From the NCBI RefSeq assembly GCF_000281045.1, contig NW_008246088.1:617328-663629 (forward strand): a DNA stretch of 46,302 nucleotides, written 5' to 3'. Shown here piece after piece: positions 29,240-39,555 of the stretch; position 1 is the first letter of the stretch, and the number at the start of each line of letters is the position of its first letter. The notes under the pieces are model-generated. The model did not search any database. It saw nothing but the letters and a program-made list of their open reading frames with translations, and was not told where the DNA came from. The position numbers and the translations under genes were made by a program. This stretch comes from Saprolegnia diclina VS20. Taxonomy: Eukaryota; Oomycota; Saprolegniomycetes; Saprolegniales; Saprolegniaceae.

Positions 29240-29381
29240 TGATGGGGTCCGTCCACCGACGTGTTGCCCCCTAAAGACCTCTGTTCGAATTCGAAGATTT
29301 TGCGTTAGAAAAAACGGAACCAAAAAGAGATAAACAATAATTGCTGCAAGCAGAAATTCTCGTTGTCAAACGACATTTGGC

Positions 29382-30998
29382 CTAGACTTCGGCGACGGTC
29401 TGCGACGGGTGGGCGACCATATGCACGATTTCGAGGGATGGGCCCGCGTTTGCGAGACCGATCGCTGTCATTCCATCCTACACCATGTCGTTGATACTTT
29501 GATACATCGCCGTGACGAGGCATTTGGTGTACGATGTTGCGGACGTTGGTGCTGGCGCCCTTCTTGATCAAAAAGTCGATCACATCGCGCTTCTGGTACT
29601 GAATCGCGAGCAAGAGCGCGGTATTGTCGTCCTAGGGAGATGTGATGTACAAGAGGACAAAGACGGCGACGTACGTCGTCGCTCGCTTCGAGGTTGGCGC
29701 GGCGCTTGACGAGAAACTTGACCATTTTCACGTTGCCTTGCTGCGACGCAAACAGCAGTGGCGTTCGCGAGTGCTACGTGTGAGGTTGAGCGCGATGTTT
29801 GCTTGTCCTTGATACCTCGTCCGTCGCTTCAATGTTGGCCTTGTGGTCGAGAAGACACTTGGCAATGTGCAGTTGATCCATCTGGACGGCGATCCAGAGC
29901 GACGTTAGCCCTTGCTAGTCGCACGTTTCGATGGCTGCGAAGTTAAAATGCGATTCTACCGGGTTCATGGCTTCCGTGTTGGCGCCGAAATCGAGGAGGC
30001 AGTTGACGACGTTCAAGTGCTTGGTGGCCGTCGCGACAATAAGCGCCGTGCAGCCAAACTAGCACGGTTGGAGTTTGCGATCTTTCCACTGCCTCTAGTC
30101 GTACCGCATCGATCGCTTCGAGGTCGACCTTGGTGTTGTGCAAGAGCGTGCGCAGCGCCGAGATGTCGCCATGCTGCACGGCTTCCATGAGCAGCTGCGC
30201 CACCTAATGTACAGGAAGCTACGTCTGTCGGAAATGAAGAAAAACCTGCTTGTTTTTGCCCACGAGCAGCTGAATGTCAGGGTACTACCGACACACTCTT
30301 GGCAAAAAGCCAAAATTGACGTTTGTACCTGGAGCTGGGGCATCATTTGCAGCATCGGTGGCGTGTCCAGAAGCGCGCTGCCGTCGTCCTTGGCATACGC
30401 GTTCGCCGTCTTGAGCACTTCTTTGGCGCGCGTTGCATTGTGGGCGCTCACGGGCGCGCCGTGCTTTTGCTGGAAGAGCGCTTGGATGGCCTTGACCGAG
30501 AGCTTGCGGTGGTCAACATTCTCGTCCAGGAGCGTCTTGACCACCTATGTGGCGTCAGCACGCAAGCGTCGATACGTCAGTGCATACAAGCTCGACGATG
30601 TTTTCGCGGCGCGGCTTTTTCGTGGCCGTCGGCAGCAAGATCGAGTGCTCGCGCGGGTTGTACGTCAGCAGCGAGAGCTGGCGCTCGCTGGCCTTGCGCG
30701 TCGACGTGCAGCCCTCGCTGTGGACGTCGTGGATGGTCGAGAAGTAAAAGTACTCGTCCTCGTTCTTGCGCTTGCACTTGGTCGCAATGACGCGCCACTC
30801 GCAGCTCGCGCATGTGCACACAAAGGTCTTGGAGTTGCCGCTCTTCTTGCCCGCGCGCAGCCGCATGCTCTTGTTCATGTTGTACGTGTAGTCCTGCATA
30901 AAGTACTTGGCGTCGCGCCCGGACGTGAACGTGAGCTCGGCGCTCAGCACGTCCTCGCCGTGGATCGCCTTGAGGTCCAGGAGCGTCGCCTCCGCCAT
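29382..30998 (-). CDS. MULE/FAR1-like DNA-binding module fused to ankyrin repeats
   Basis: Nine exons on the minus strand: 30998-30588, 30544-30329, 30284-30246, then five of exactly 99 nt (30203-30105, 30058-29960, 29914-29816, 29773-29675, 29631-29533) and 29477-29382, giving 418 residues; all introns phase 0, 42-55 bp. Residues 1-137 hold a FAR1/MULE-type zinc cluster: FVCTCASCEWRVIATK and later HDVHSEGC supply the Cys/His ligands. Residues 138-209 contain DHRKLSVKAIQALFQQKHG and SAHNATRAKEVL, which match the helical region that precedes the catalytic domain in MULE transposases. No catalytic domain follows; instead six ankyrin repeats run from residue 223 to near the end. It is probably a nuclear, sequence-specific DNA-binding protein that recruits partners through ankyrins (inference). 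Confidence 0.78.
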
Positions 30999-31263
30999 GG
31001 CTTGGAAATAAAAACGCACCTAATGGAGCGAAGGCGCACCGACAACTGGCTTTTCGGCCACGTCGCCTCTTGCGCTTTGTATACCGCGGCAGTGATTGGT
31101 GCAAAAGCTCGAAAACGCCAACCCGATTTGCTGGCGCGCCCACAACGAAGCAATGGCATGCCGGTCAAGCTCAAGCTCAAGCAACCGATGTATGTACAAG
31201 CAAATTAGCGGCGAGAAAGAGAATAGGTGCTTGAAGTACGCTACTTTACTACGAACGGAGTAC

Positions 31264-32067
31264 CTAGGCGCTGACAGAGGCCGACGGCGGCCGGCTGTAC
31301 GACTCGAGGGTGCCGACGACCTGCGTGAAACCGAGGGCCGTCCACGTAGCCTCGGCAGGTGCGTCGCAGCCCGTCGTGACCATGGTCGTGTACTTCTTGT
31401 CCATGGCGTCGAGAATGGCGAGCGAGAGAAGGTGCCGCGTTAGGCCGCGGCGGCGGTGGGTCGCAAGAACACCGGCGCCTTGGAGGTACGCCACGCCTCG
31501 CGTATAGCGCAACGTCATGTATCCAACGACAGCATTGTCGTCGTATGCGAGCCAGTGCACATCGCGCGAAAACATTTGCGCCAAGGCCACGCGGAGCCGG
31601 TCGACGTAGCCTGTCGGTGGATACCCAAAGAGGATCGCTTCGATGCGAAGGCGGTCGGCCCACTCCGCATCATCCAGCGACAACACGCGGCAGACGCGTA
31701 GGCCAGGCTGGCATGGCGACTCTTCCGTTGTGTCGCGTAGAGGAGCCATGGCGCGGATGGTTTGACCGGCCGAGCGCACAAACCCAAAGGCCTTGAGCCC
31801 AGCATCCGCTGGCAGCGGCGTCGGAAACATGGTCTCGATCGCCGGTGTCTGGGACGCATCGAGGGACGCAAGCAGGTGACGCATGCTCTCCGCGATATTG
31901 TCGCTGTCGTGGTCGAGGAGTAGGATGCTGGCGGGCTTGGCGAGCTGGTAGAAGGAGTGCGACTTCGTGGGCTCCACGGCCTGCGCGACGGCCATTGAGA
32001 TGGCTTCGTCCCACAACATGGCTTGCACGCTCGCTGCGTGCAGCGCTTTGTGTGTCATCGAGGGCAT
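31264..32067 (-). CDS. GNAT-family N-acetyltransferase
   Basis: A 267-residue single-exon protein. The C-terminal half holds a GNAT fold: VVGYMTLRYTRGVAYLQGAG followed by VLATHRRRGLTRHLLSLAI, in which the R-R-x-G-L block is the acetyl-CoA pyrophosphate loop (Q/RxxGxG/A type), and later ATWTALGFTQV, the typical final strand. The N-terminal 120 residues are less conserved and may form a degenerate second GNAT half or a substrate module. GNAT enzymes move an acetyl group to amines of small molecules or proteins; the substrate here is unknown. The first ATG is used; residues 1-20 are not diagnostic. Confidence 0.75.
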   Translation of the reverse strand: MPSMTHKALHAASVQAMLWDEAISMAVAQAVEPTKSHSFYQLAKPASILLLDHDSDNIAESMRHLLASLDASQTPAIETMFPTPLPADAGLKAFGFVRSAGQTIRAMAPLRDTTEESPCQPGLRVCRVLSLDDAEWADRLRIEAILFGYPPTGYVDRLRVALAQMFSRDVHWLAYDDNAVVGYMTLRYTRGVAYLQGAGVLATHRRRGLTRHLLSLAILDAMDKKYTTMVTTGCDAPAEATWTALGFTQVVGTLESYSRPPSASVSA

Positions 32068-32994
32068 TTGTTCGAGTGCGGAAAAGTGACCAAATTTGAT
32101 GCAAAGAGTGATGGGCCGCGTTTGAATTGCACGACACTCTGGCTCACTTCACAGAGGGCGGGAGTTTTCAAAGAATGAGTGATTGGCGCCAAAGCCAGAA
32201 CCATAACATCAGGAGCTATTAACGTCGATCGAGCCATTCGTAAAGTCTCGGTCAATCGATGACCTTCGTCGTCGACTAGTTTCAGGTACCGAGGACCTTA
32301 TCTAGTTCCTCGGCTACTTGGTGCTAGGATCTGCTTCTGAGCTCGAATCTGGCGTGAGTCTGTCGGCGTGGCCCCTGCGCTCATGCTGCGTCCTCGCTTC
32401 GATGGACTGCAAGCCATGTCAACTTTGGCACCCACGGACCCAAGTAGCTTTCTCAAACTCGCAAAGTTCGAAACCACGCAATCACCCATTGAATGGTGAC
32501 GGTGCACGGCTCGAGTGGCGGCGGTGCGTGCGTCCTGCAGCGACAAGGCCCGTCGACGCTGACGAGGCAGCTGCGTGGGTCTCTGAGATCTCAAAGAGCG
32601 TTCTCGGCAGCCAGGCGATCGTCTCTTTACACGTCGTGCCATCCTTGCGATCCATCCAAAATTTAGCCATCACTACAGTGTATAGGCCGCCTGTCCAGGA
32701 ATTCACTTAGAAAAGTATCATTGTCGCATGGCTGTGTGCGTCATATTAAAAAAGAGCTTGTTAAAGTACTTTATAGCGCAATTCAGTTGAATCCAAGGAG
32801 CGACGACACAACACAACCCGGCAATATTTATATCCAAGCGATAACTCTATACGGGCTTATTGTATGAGAAGACCAACTGAGGTATTGTATTACGCAAATG
32901 TATAGCTGTTTTCCTGCCCACACCGGAAGAGTGCAATGATATGCCAGAGCCGGCAGGCGGTGGCAGTCTGGTGCTTCCCAGAAACTGATAGTCC
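32068..32994. other. Intergenic region, no gene seen
   Basis: About 930 bp between the GNAT start and the next plus-strand gene. Short frames on both strands lack domains. The last 200 bases are AT-rich. Confidence 0.5.
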
Positions 32995-34670
32995 ATGGCC
33001 GAGTCGACGCCTCTGCTGCCGCCACGCGTCGTGCGCGTGCCACTGACGCCCCCTCGGCACGAGCACCGCATCCGCATCCATATGTCGCCGCCCCGGCACA
33101 TTGAGCATCACGATAGCACCGACAGCACGGGCAGCGGCGAGAGCAGCGGCGAGCACCCGCACCTGCTGCGGACGCCGTCGCGCTCCAAGCAGCGCTGGGT
33201 TCACGCCGTGCGCAAGGTGCAGCAGGCGTCGCCGTCGCACCGGTGGCTGGACGCCATCCAGCGGCTCAAGGGCAAGCGGACGGGGTTTGTCGCCCGCCCT
33301 GCCGCGCAGTCCCGCAAGGATCTTCTCGCGTTTTCACTGGTGCGCGACGCGTCACTGGCGTCATAGCTGATCTCAATGTCTAGAACGATATCGATGCGTT
33401 CCTGGGCCGGACAAAGCCGCCCGCCATCGAGTACCTCGTCGTCGAAGTCCTCGTTCACAAGAACCCGTTGCACCCATCGCACCTCGGCCGCTGGGCGCAC
33501 TCGGCCGTCCGGTATGCTTCGTCGTTGCTTCTCATCCTCATGCGTCGGCCATCACGTAGCTACACGCTCCCGGATGGCGAGCAAAAGCTCGTCAACATTT
33601 GCAGGTATCTTCATTTCTCGTCAGCACATAAAAGTCGACATATCTCGTTAGACCTGGAGATGGCCGCGAGCTCATCGAGTTCTTTGACGACCCGGAAGAC
33701 TACATCCTCGGCGTCAAGGGCAAGGTACCATTCGTCGTTGGGTAGAGATGGATACGCAACCTATGTACCGTAGGGCGGTATCTTTGCCCGGGACATTTGC
33801 TCGGTGCGCATCGAAGACGTCAACCCGGCGTCGATGATGGCGCTGCACCACCACTTCCTTGCGACCTCGCACCGCTTCCGCGCCGATGGAAAAGGCGTCA
33901 AGTTTGAAATCACGGGCGGCTTCTGGCACAACCTCTTCCGCGAAGTGTTCCACCTACCGTCCCGACCGAGCGGCAACTGCGCGCGCTGGGTCTCAAAGGG
34001 CCTTGTGTACGCCAACGTCCTTCGGCGCCAGAGCATGTTTCCCAAGGCCATTTGGGTCGAAATGATCGAGAGCCAGGTAGACGCGTCCCAACTGTCTTGT
34101 TGAACCAGAATCCATGCCATGGATTCGTAGGCTGCCACCAACCCGGACAACGTCCATGTCGTGTACTACAAGCGTATCCACGCCAAGCAAAAGGAGAAGC
34201 CACACCTCAAGACGGGTACGCGTCTTCGATATGGATCGCATGGACCGTATGGATGTATCGGCGGTGTAGGCTTTAGCTTTACGAGCATCAAAGCGATCCT
34301 CTTCTTTCCGTCCGACGTCATCCAGAGCTGGCTGTACTGGGACATGCGCCAATACGCCAACGTCATTGTCGACAACGACCCGACGTTAACGCTGGAGGAG
34401 CAGTCGAAGCGGATCAAGTGCGAGCTCAAGCCCGGCCGCGGCCGTCGCGTTCACCACTGGGTCGTGTACTTTATTCGGTTCCTGCACCTCGTCATCGTCG
34501 TGGGCGCGTCCTTGACGTACGTCTTGTACTGCCCCGGCGGCAACCAGACAAAGCACCTCGGGCCCAACTTTACATACAACGTCTGCCCTTCGAGCTACCC
34601 CGTCACGGCCGGCTACCGCATCGTCATCGTCGTCATTATCGTGAGTATCGTCGAATTTTGGTTTTATTAA
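32995..34670 (+). CDS. Multi-exon membrane protein of unknown family
   Basis: Six exons: 32995-33339, 33384-33604, 33652-33724, 33774-34076, 34131-34215 and 34270-34670, giving 475 residues; introns 44-54 bp, all ending in TAG, phases consistent. The N-terminus is Pro/His/Ser-rich (TPLLPPRVVRVPLTPPRHE), likely cytosolic. A soluble region follows (ELIEFFDDPEDYILGVKGK; SVRIEDVNPASMMALHHHF; EITGGFWHNLFREVFHLP). Two hydrophobic helices lie near the C-terminus (VVYFIRFLHLVIVVGASLTY and YRIVIVVIIVSIVEF), separated by a loop with two Cys and an N-glycosylation-type NFT. I do not recognise the family. The ending is uncertain: a donor-like GTGAGT at 34641 could splice to a further exon, but the following region codes for a gene on the other strand. 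Confidence 0.7.
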
Positions 34671-34768
34671 GCGTCAAATTGTATCGCTGACTGCTTGTTG
34701 CTTGGACGACGTCGATGATGCAGGATGCACGGAGCTCAAGTACGAGGAGAAAGACAAGGCAGGATGGA

Positions 34769-35225
34769 CTAGCGGCGGCAGGTCATGTCAACCAATTGCT
34801 TCTTCAAGTAGAGGACGAAAAGCACCGCCAAATACGTCATGGCGGTGCTCACGCCCATCCAAAAGTTTCGCTGGGCGATCCATTTGAGGGACTGCGTCGC
34901 ATCGTCGTCGAGAGCGATGCAGTCTCCGCGATACGCTTGCACTAGCGCCGCATGCATGAGAAGACATGGACGATGGTGACGGGACGTACTCGCGAGAAAG
35001 AAGATACCCATGCAGAGGACCCAGAGCACGAGGGAGAGACCCGCAAACTCAAAGGCGTAGAGCAGGGCCTCGATGAAGGCGTCGATCCGCCCGGAGAGGA
35101 AGCATGGCGGAAGGAGGAGGACAGTCAACCTAGGACCATGAGCCTTCTCGTCGGTCGAAGGACGCGGCTACAGACAGGAGAAGTCCGAGCGGGAAGAGGC
35201 CATGGCCGACGACGGTCGCGAGCAT
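34769..35225 (-). CDS. Small multi-helix membrane protein (5' end uncertain)
   Basis: Minus strand; last exon 34941-34769, joined in phase across a 48-bp intron (34989-34942, GTACGT...TAG) to an exon from 34990 upward. The protein has strongly hydrophobic segments FAGLSLVLWVLCMGIFFLA and NFWMGVSTAMTYLAVLFVLY and ends KKQLVDMTCRR. Upstream, MLATVVGHGLFPLGLLLSV suggests a further helix and a start at 35225, but the join between the two halves needs an intron I cannot fix (a GTAG at about 35172 is the likely donor). Plus-strand frames across this interval lack hydrophobic periodicity and are taken as antisense. It is convergent with the preceding membrane protein gene, about 100 bp apart. Confidence 0.45.
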
Positions 35226-36500
35226 GCTGGGTCGGGTGTGCAGGGCGGAGGAAATTTGGAACTGACGCTGTTTTTCACCGAGTATCCACGTGTAAAATAC
35301 ATAAACGAATGTGTGAAATAAAATACCCGAAAATTGAATTGGAAAGGTGCGGTGGGGATGTGAAAAACGTGGTAAATGTGAAACCTCCATCAGCAGTTAC
35401 ACATATTCATATTGGCCGCCAGGCGACCGTCAATATTGAAGAACCATATTGCGGTCCATCAATCGCAAATCCAGAAGGTAAGTTGTACACTATCTGCTGA
35501 CGCTCAAAGGACTTTCGCTTGTTTACGCCTGTCATTCAAGCTCAAGCTGCTAATCTATGGTATTGAGCTTCTGCTGCTCGTTGTTATAATATCACTTGAG
35601 ACCGCCCCGCAAAGCTCCGATATGGAATTCTCTTCTACGCGAAATATGAAATATGCTTGCCGGCATTTTGCATGGATCCGTCGTGCAAGATGATCGGTGG
35701 CCGGGCACCCTCCGCACAAAATCCTGCATTCGCAGCCAGAAAACACTGCACTCGCTAGGCAGCTGCACTGTGGCACTATGATGAGCTGTGTACTCTGGCT
35801 GGTATCAGTGAAAAGGAGAGGCTTCCGCAAGTACTGAATCAAAGTCTTTCGCAAAACGACGATAAGCCTACAAAGTCGTCTTTCACAGTGGTGGGCCCAG
35901 TGGATAGACCTCGCCATTATACTGTAGCAAACACCCTTGGTGGACCAAAGGCCTTGAAACCCCCACTTTGGCACCCACCCGAGCGCATCACTAGGCTTGT
36001 CGACGATGCATAAGAAGAATCGTTTAGTTGTCGGGGTCGAATCACAACTGACGATTTGTATCTGCGACTCGATCCCGCTCCAGCGAGCTGGCAACTCAAC
36101 ACGCCACCCGCGACTGGTATCGCACTTGCAGTGTAAGTTCTATTGGCTATGGCCCACCGCTCGGTTCTCTACCGCACGATCTGCCATTCGATGTAACGGT
36201 ATATCCTTTGGCTGGAAGAATCAACCCGTCACTTTGTTTGGTTGTCGTTGAACTGGCTCACACCAAAGCAGCGTGAGGCTAGCAATGACCTGGTGCTCGT
36301 CCTCGCTTGCGGGAAGAAGAGGTCCACAAAGTGCACCAGTCGTCGTCGTCGTCGTCATCGTCGTCGGTTGTCGTCGTCCGCGCGCAACCGCCCAACGGGG
36401 TTTTCGAAGAAAGGCGCGTTGGAACGTGGGCGTCACCAGCTGCTGCGGCCTTGACACCTTGATCCGCATTCACTTTTCAATTGTATCGCTCTCGTCTCGC
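35226..36500. other. Long intergenic region, no gene seen
   Basis: About 1.3 kb, mostly AT-richer than the genes. A short GTC/GTCGTC-rich microsatellite-like stretch lies near 36343-36380. Open frames lack domains and codon bias. The frame of the following ankyrin gene is open from 36273 but its coding character begins at 36501. Confidence 0.45.
36343..36380. repeat. GTC/CGT-rich simple repeat
   Basis: An imperfect run of (GTC)n with interruptions, about 120 bp upstream of the ankyrin gene start. Confidence 0.5.
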
Positions 36501-37679
36501 ATGTCGACACTGCGCGAGTCATCTGCCTTGCGCGCACTGAGCGTCGCGGGCATCGTCCGCAGCATTGCGTCGTACCAAGACGGCATTCTCGAGGACCTCC
36601 GTCCGTTCCTGGGCTTTGACTACAAGCAATGGGTCAACACGCCGTTCGACAAGCGCCTCCTGGTGCAGCTCGAGCCCTTCCATGCGCTCCTCGTGCCGTG
36701 GCTCGCTGACCACTCGATCGACCGGCTTTCGCAGCTCTTTGCAGCCTTGCCGGACGTCGCGCCGCTCGTGACCGAGACCGCCATCTACTACGGCCACGAC
36801 GATCTTGTCGCGCACCTCTCGGTGCACTGGCGGCACAAGGCGACGTCGCTTCGGTCCATGGACTTGGCGGCGTGGGCCGGACACTTTGCGATCCTCCAGC
36901 GTCTCCACGAAGACGACTTTGGTGGGTGCTCGCACTTGGCGATGGACTGGGGCGCGCGCGGCGGTCACTTGGACATTGTCCAGTTTCTCCACGAGCAGCG
37001 CACCGAAGGCTGCACGACGGAAGCCATGAACTGGGCGGCGAACCTCGGCCACTTTGAGATTGTGAAGTTCCTCCACTTCAAGCGCACCGAAGGCTGCACG
37101 AAGGAGGCGCTCAACTGGTCGGCGGGCAACGGGCACCTCGAGGTCGTTCGGTTTCTGCACACGCACCGGCGCGAAGGCATGACTGAGTACGGTATGAACA
37201 TGGCAGGCTACAACGGCCACGTGGCGACCATCGATTTCCTCCACAACAATCGGACCGAAGGCTGCACCGAGTGGGCGATGACGTGGGCGGCGTCTCAAGG
37301 CCACATGGACGTCGTCCAGTACCTCCATGCAAACCGCACCGAGGGCTGCTGCGCCCACACGCTGAGCTGGGCGGCGTCCCGCGGCGACTTTGCGATGGCC
37401 GAGTTTCTCTTGACGCACGGCTACTGCGACAACAAGATCGAGGCCATGCGCCACGCCGCCCGCGTCGGCCAGTTTGACATGTGCGCGTATCTCTACGAAG
37501 ACGGCATGGACGTCCAGATCCCGCTCGTCTCGGCGGCCATGCACGGCATGCTCGACATTGTTAAATTCTTTGTGCCCCGGGTCACTCGACACGGCGGGTG
37601 GACCGAAGTGCGCAAGGCCGCGGCGGACGCGGGCCACGCCAACGTCACCGCCTACTTGGACGCCGTCCTGAAACCCTAA
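36501..37679 (+). CDS. Ankyrin-repeat protein of the oomycete 'RTEGCT' type
   Basis: A 392-residue intronless protein with about ten diverged ankyrin repeats. The repeating unit reads roughly AMNWAAxxGHxEIVKFLHxxRTEGCT, for example MNWAANLGHFEIVKFLHFKR and MTWAASQGHMDVVQYLHANR, with Trp in place of the usual Leu/Ala. This variant belongs to a large family in water moulds. The N-terminal 130 residues are helical and less regular. The ATG at 36501 follows the non-coding GTC-rich region and is the first that keeps coding bias. Role: protein binding, partner unknown. Its style differs from the multi-exon ankyrin genes at 25122 and 29382, so the two types have separate histories. Confidence 0.85.
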   Translation: MSTLRESSALRALSVAGIVRSIASYQDGILEDLRPFLGFDYKQWVNTPFDKRLLVQLEPFHALLVPWLADHSIDRLSQLFAALPDVAPLVTETAIYYGHDDLVAHLSVHWRHKATSLRSMDLAAWAGHFAILQRLHEDDFGGCSHLAMDWGARGGHLDIVQFLHEQRTEGCTTEAMNWAANLGHFEIVKFLHFKRTEGCTKEALNWSAGNGHLEVVRFLHTHRREGMTEYGMNMAGYNGHVATIDFLHNNRTEGCTEWAMTWAASQGHMDVVQYLHANRTEGCCAHTLSWAASRGDFAMAEFLLTHGYCDNKIEAMRHAARVGQFDMCAYLYEDGMDVQIPLVSAAMHGMLDIVKFFVPRVTRHGGWTEVRKAAADAGHANVTAYLDAVLKP

Positions 37680-38037
37680 TTTATCTAATCGCTCCCTAAC
37701 CTAATATGACTATTCGATGACAATACATGGCATAAAAGAGCCAGCAGCATGATCGGTTGTCTTCAAGCATTGCGCAACGTTGAGTTGTCGCGACGTTGAG
37801 TTGTCGGCCGAGTGTCTCTGCCAAGAAAGGAGCCGCTTTCTTCACGCTACCGAGCCACACCAGCTGGTTCGACGAGTACGTGGCACGCTCTGGGTCAGCG
37901 CAGGAGACACTGTATTAAACGCTGTATAGGCAGGGACGCCAAACACTGTTTCACACGACCCGTGGCGCGCTGGGGTGTGTTGGGGTGGGACGAGGGACTG
38001 CACGTACTAGAATGCCTTTTAGTTTGCTGAGAGGCTC
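37680..38037. other. Intergenic region, no gene seen
   Basis: About 360 bp between two convergent genes; it holds two 3' regions and no recognised element. Confidence 0.55.
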
Positions 38038-39555
38038 CTAGTCGGTCTTTTCCTTGGTGCGTCGCCGGAGTAGACGCTGGACGAGACGCTTGAGGCCGTG
38101 GACGAGCTTCCCGAGGTTGCTGCGCTTGCGCTCGTGCCGCAGCAGCGTGTTTACGAACGAGCCCATGGCCATGCTCACGACCGTCGACGTGAGGCAGATT
38201 ACGTTGTACGGCATGCTAAAGTCGGGTACAGGCAGCTGCACGAGCAGCGGCTCCGTGTACAGTACCGTTGCTTGACGCCCGCGCGTCACGTGGACACTGG
38301 CGGCCGGCGCGTCAAACCCGCGGCTTGCGTCCGGCGGGTGCGACTCGATGGGCAGAAAGCTCTTTTCAAACGCATATGCGAGCTCCAGCCGACTCTGCGG
38401 CGGCAGCGTGAGCACGACACGGAGGTGGGCGAGCTCGCCTCGTGTTTTCGCCGGCGTCAACACGACAAACGACGTGTTTGCATCGAGTCGCTGGCCGTTG
38501 ATAGCGAGGCGGAGCGAACTAAAGTAGACGCGCATGAAGGACGGGATCGTCTCGTTGTATGCAATGTGCAGCGGCGCCTTGGGGTCCTTGTTGACGAGGC
38601 GCATCGCGACGCCGCCACGGACTTGGCCAAAGCCCGTGAGGTATCGGTGCACGGACGCCGCGTGCCAAAACGACTTGGGCGCGGGTGGCGGTGTCGTCGC
38701 GAGCCACGGCTCTTGCACCGACGTGAGGCCGGCAAGCGGTACAACGTGTTTGTAGATGTTGCGATACCGTTCAACCGCCACGGGCGGCGTCGTGACATAC
38801 ATCGGTTTCTCGGACGCGAGCTCGGTCGTGATCGACGACTCGGTCGCTAAGAGACACATGGACGCCTCGGTGGCGCCGAGGGCCGATGCGAGCGACCAGC
38901 CGTCGTCAACGCGCTTGACGAACGTGAGCGTCTGGTGCAGCGAGAGCTTGGATGCTTGCCGCGAGACGCGAAGGCGCATCGAGACGTAGTCGCTATCGAG
39001 GACGTGGAGCGGATGCACAAACGCGCCGAGACCGGCGTGCGACCGGCAAGGCAGAAGCTTGAGCCACGGACTGAGGTTCTCCGTGCAGAGCTCTTCGCGC
39101 GGCAAGTTGCTCTCGAAGAGCCGAGCGCCATGCGTGTGCACAGCAGCTCCGTCCATCTTGTTGAGCGACGCCGAGAAGATGCCGGCAAGGGCCTGCGCGA
39201 GGCCATGAAAGTCGTCGCGCGATGCCACGTCAGCGGACAAGAGCGCGCCGAACGGAGCGGCGTCCCATGCATCGCCCCATTGCTCGTGGCGCCATAGGCC
39301 ATTCGCAAACGTGAGCTCGAACTCATCGACGTTGAACTTGTGCAGGACCTGGCGCATGTGCTTGGGGAACACATCAAAGTGCTGCGCGCTCGGCGCCGTG
39401 TCGCCGTCGACCTCGTGCAAAAAGCTAAAGTGGGCGGCGACCTTACCAAGGCCAGGCAGAGGCCGCAGCATCAAGTCTTCCGAGTACGTTCGCTCGGCCT
39501 GCGCGCAGAGCGCGGCCAGCGCCAGCGCCGTCCAGAGGGCCACGACAAGCCCCAT
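38038..39555 (-). CDS. PIGT: GPI transamidase component PIG-T (GPI16)
   Basis: A 505-residue single-exon protein. PIG-T is the lumenal subunit that stabilises the ER GPI-transamidase complex, which attaches GPI anchors to proteins. A signal peptide covers residues 1-20 (ending ALCAQA). Family landmarks: LPGLGKVAAHFSF near residue 35, LCTENLSPWLKLLPC (the Cys that pairs with the catalytic subunit PIG-K is usually found in this region), SFWHAASVHRYLTGFGQVRG, and the C-terminal DFSMPYNVICLTSTVVSMAM helix followed by a basic tail RKRSNLGKL that faces the cytosol. Length is normal for the family. It is divergent from the transposase-like gene, with 176 bp between the start codons. Confidence 0.93.
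   Translation of the reverse strand: MGLVVALWTALALAALCAQAERTYSEDLMLRPLPGLGKVAAHFSFLHEVDGDTAPSAQHFDVFPKHMRQVLHKFNVDEFELTFANGLWRHEQWGDAWDAAPFGALLSADVASRDDFHGLAQALAGIFSASLNKMDGAAVHTHGARLFESNLPREELCTENLSPWLKLLPCRSHAGLGAFVHPLHVLDSDYVSMRLRVSRQASKLSLHQTLTFVKRVDDGWSLASALGATEASMCLLATESSITTELASEKPMYVTTPPVAVERYRNIYKHVVPLAGLTSVQEPWLATTPPPAPKSFWHAASVHRYLTGFGQVRGGVAMRLVNKDPKAPLHIAYNETIPSFMRVYFSSLRLAINGQRLDANTSFVVLTPAKTRGELAHLRVVLTLPPQSRLELAYAFEKSFLPIESHPPDASRGFDAPAASVHVTRGRQATVLYTEPLLVQLPVPDFSMPYNVICLTSTVVSMAMGSFVNTLLRHERKRSNLGKLVHGLKRLVQRLLRRRTKEKTD

Noticed and set aside
34702-34945. Extra plus-strand exons after the membrane protein at 32995
   Set aside because: The opposite strand encodes clear hydrophobic helices across a good intron, so the plus frames there are antisense.
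36519-37637. 372-codon minus-strand frame
   Set aside because: Antisense of the ankyrin gene; its apparent internal repetition only mirrors the ankyrin repeats.
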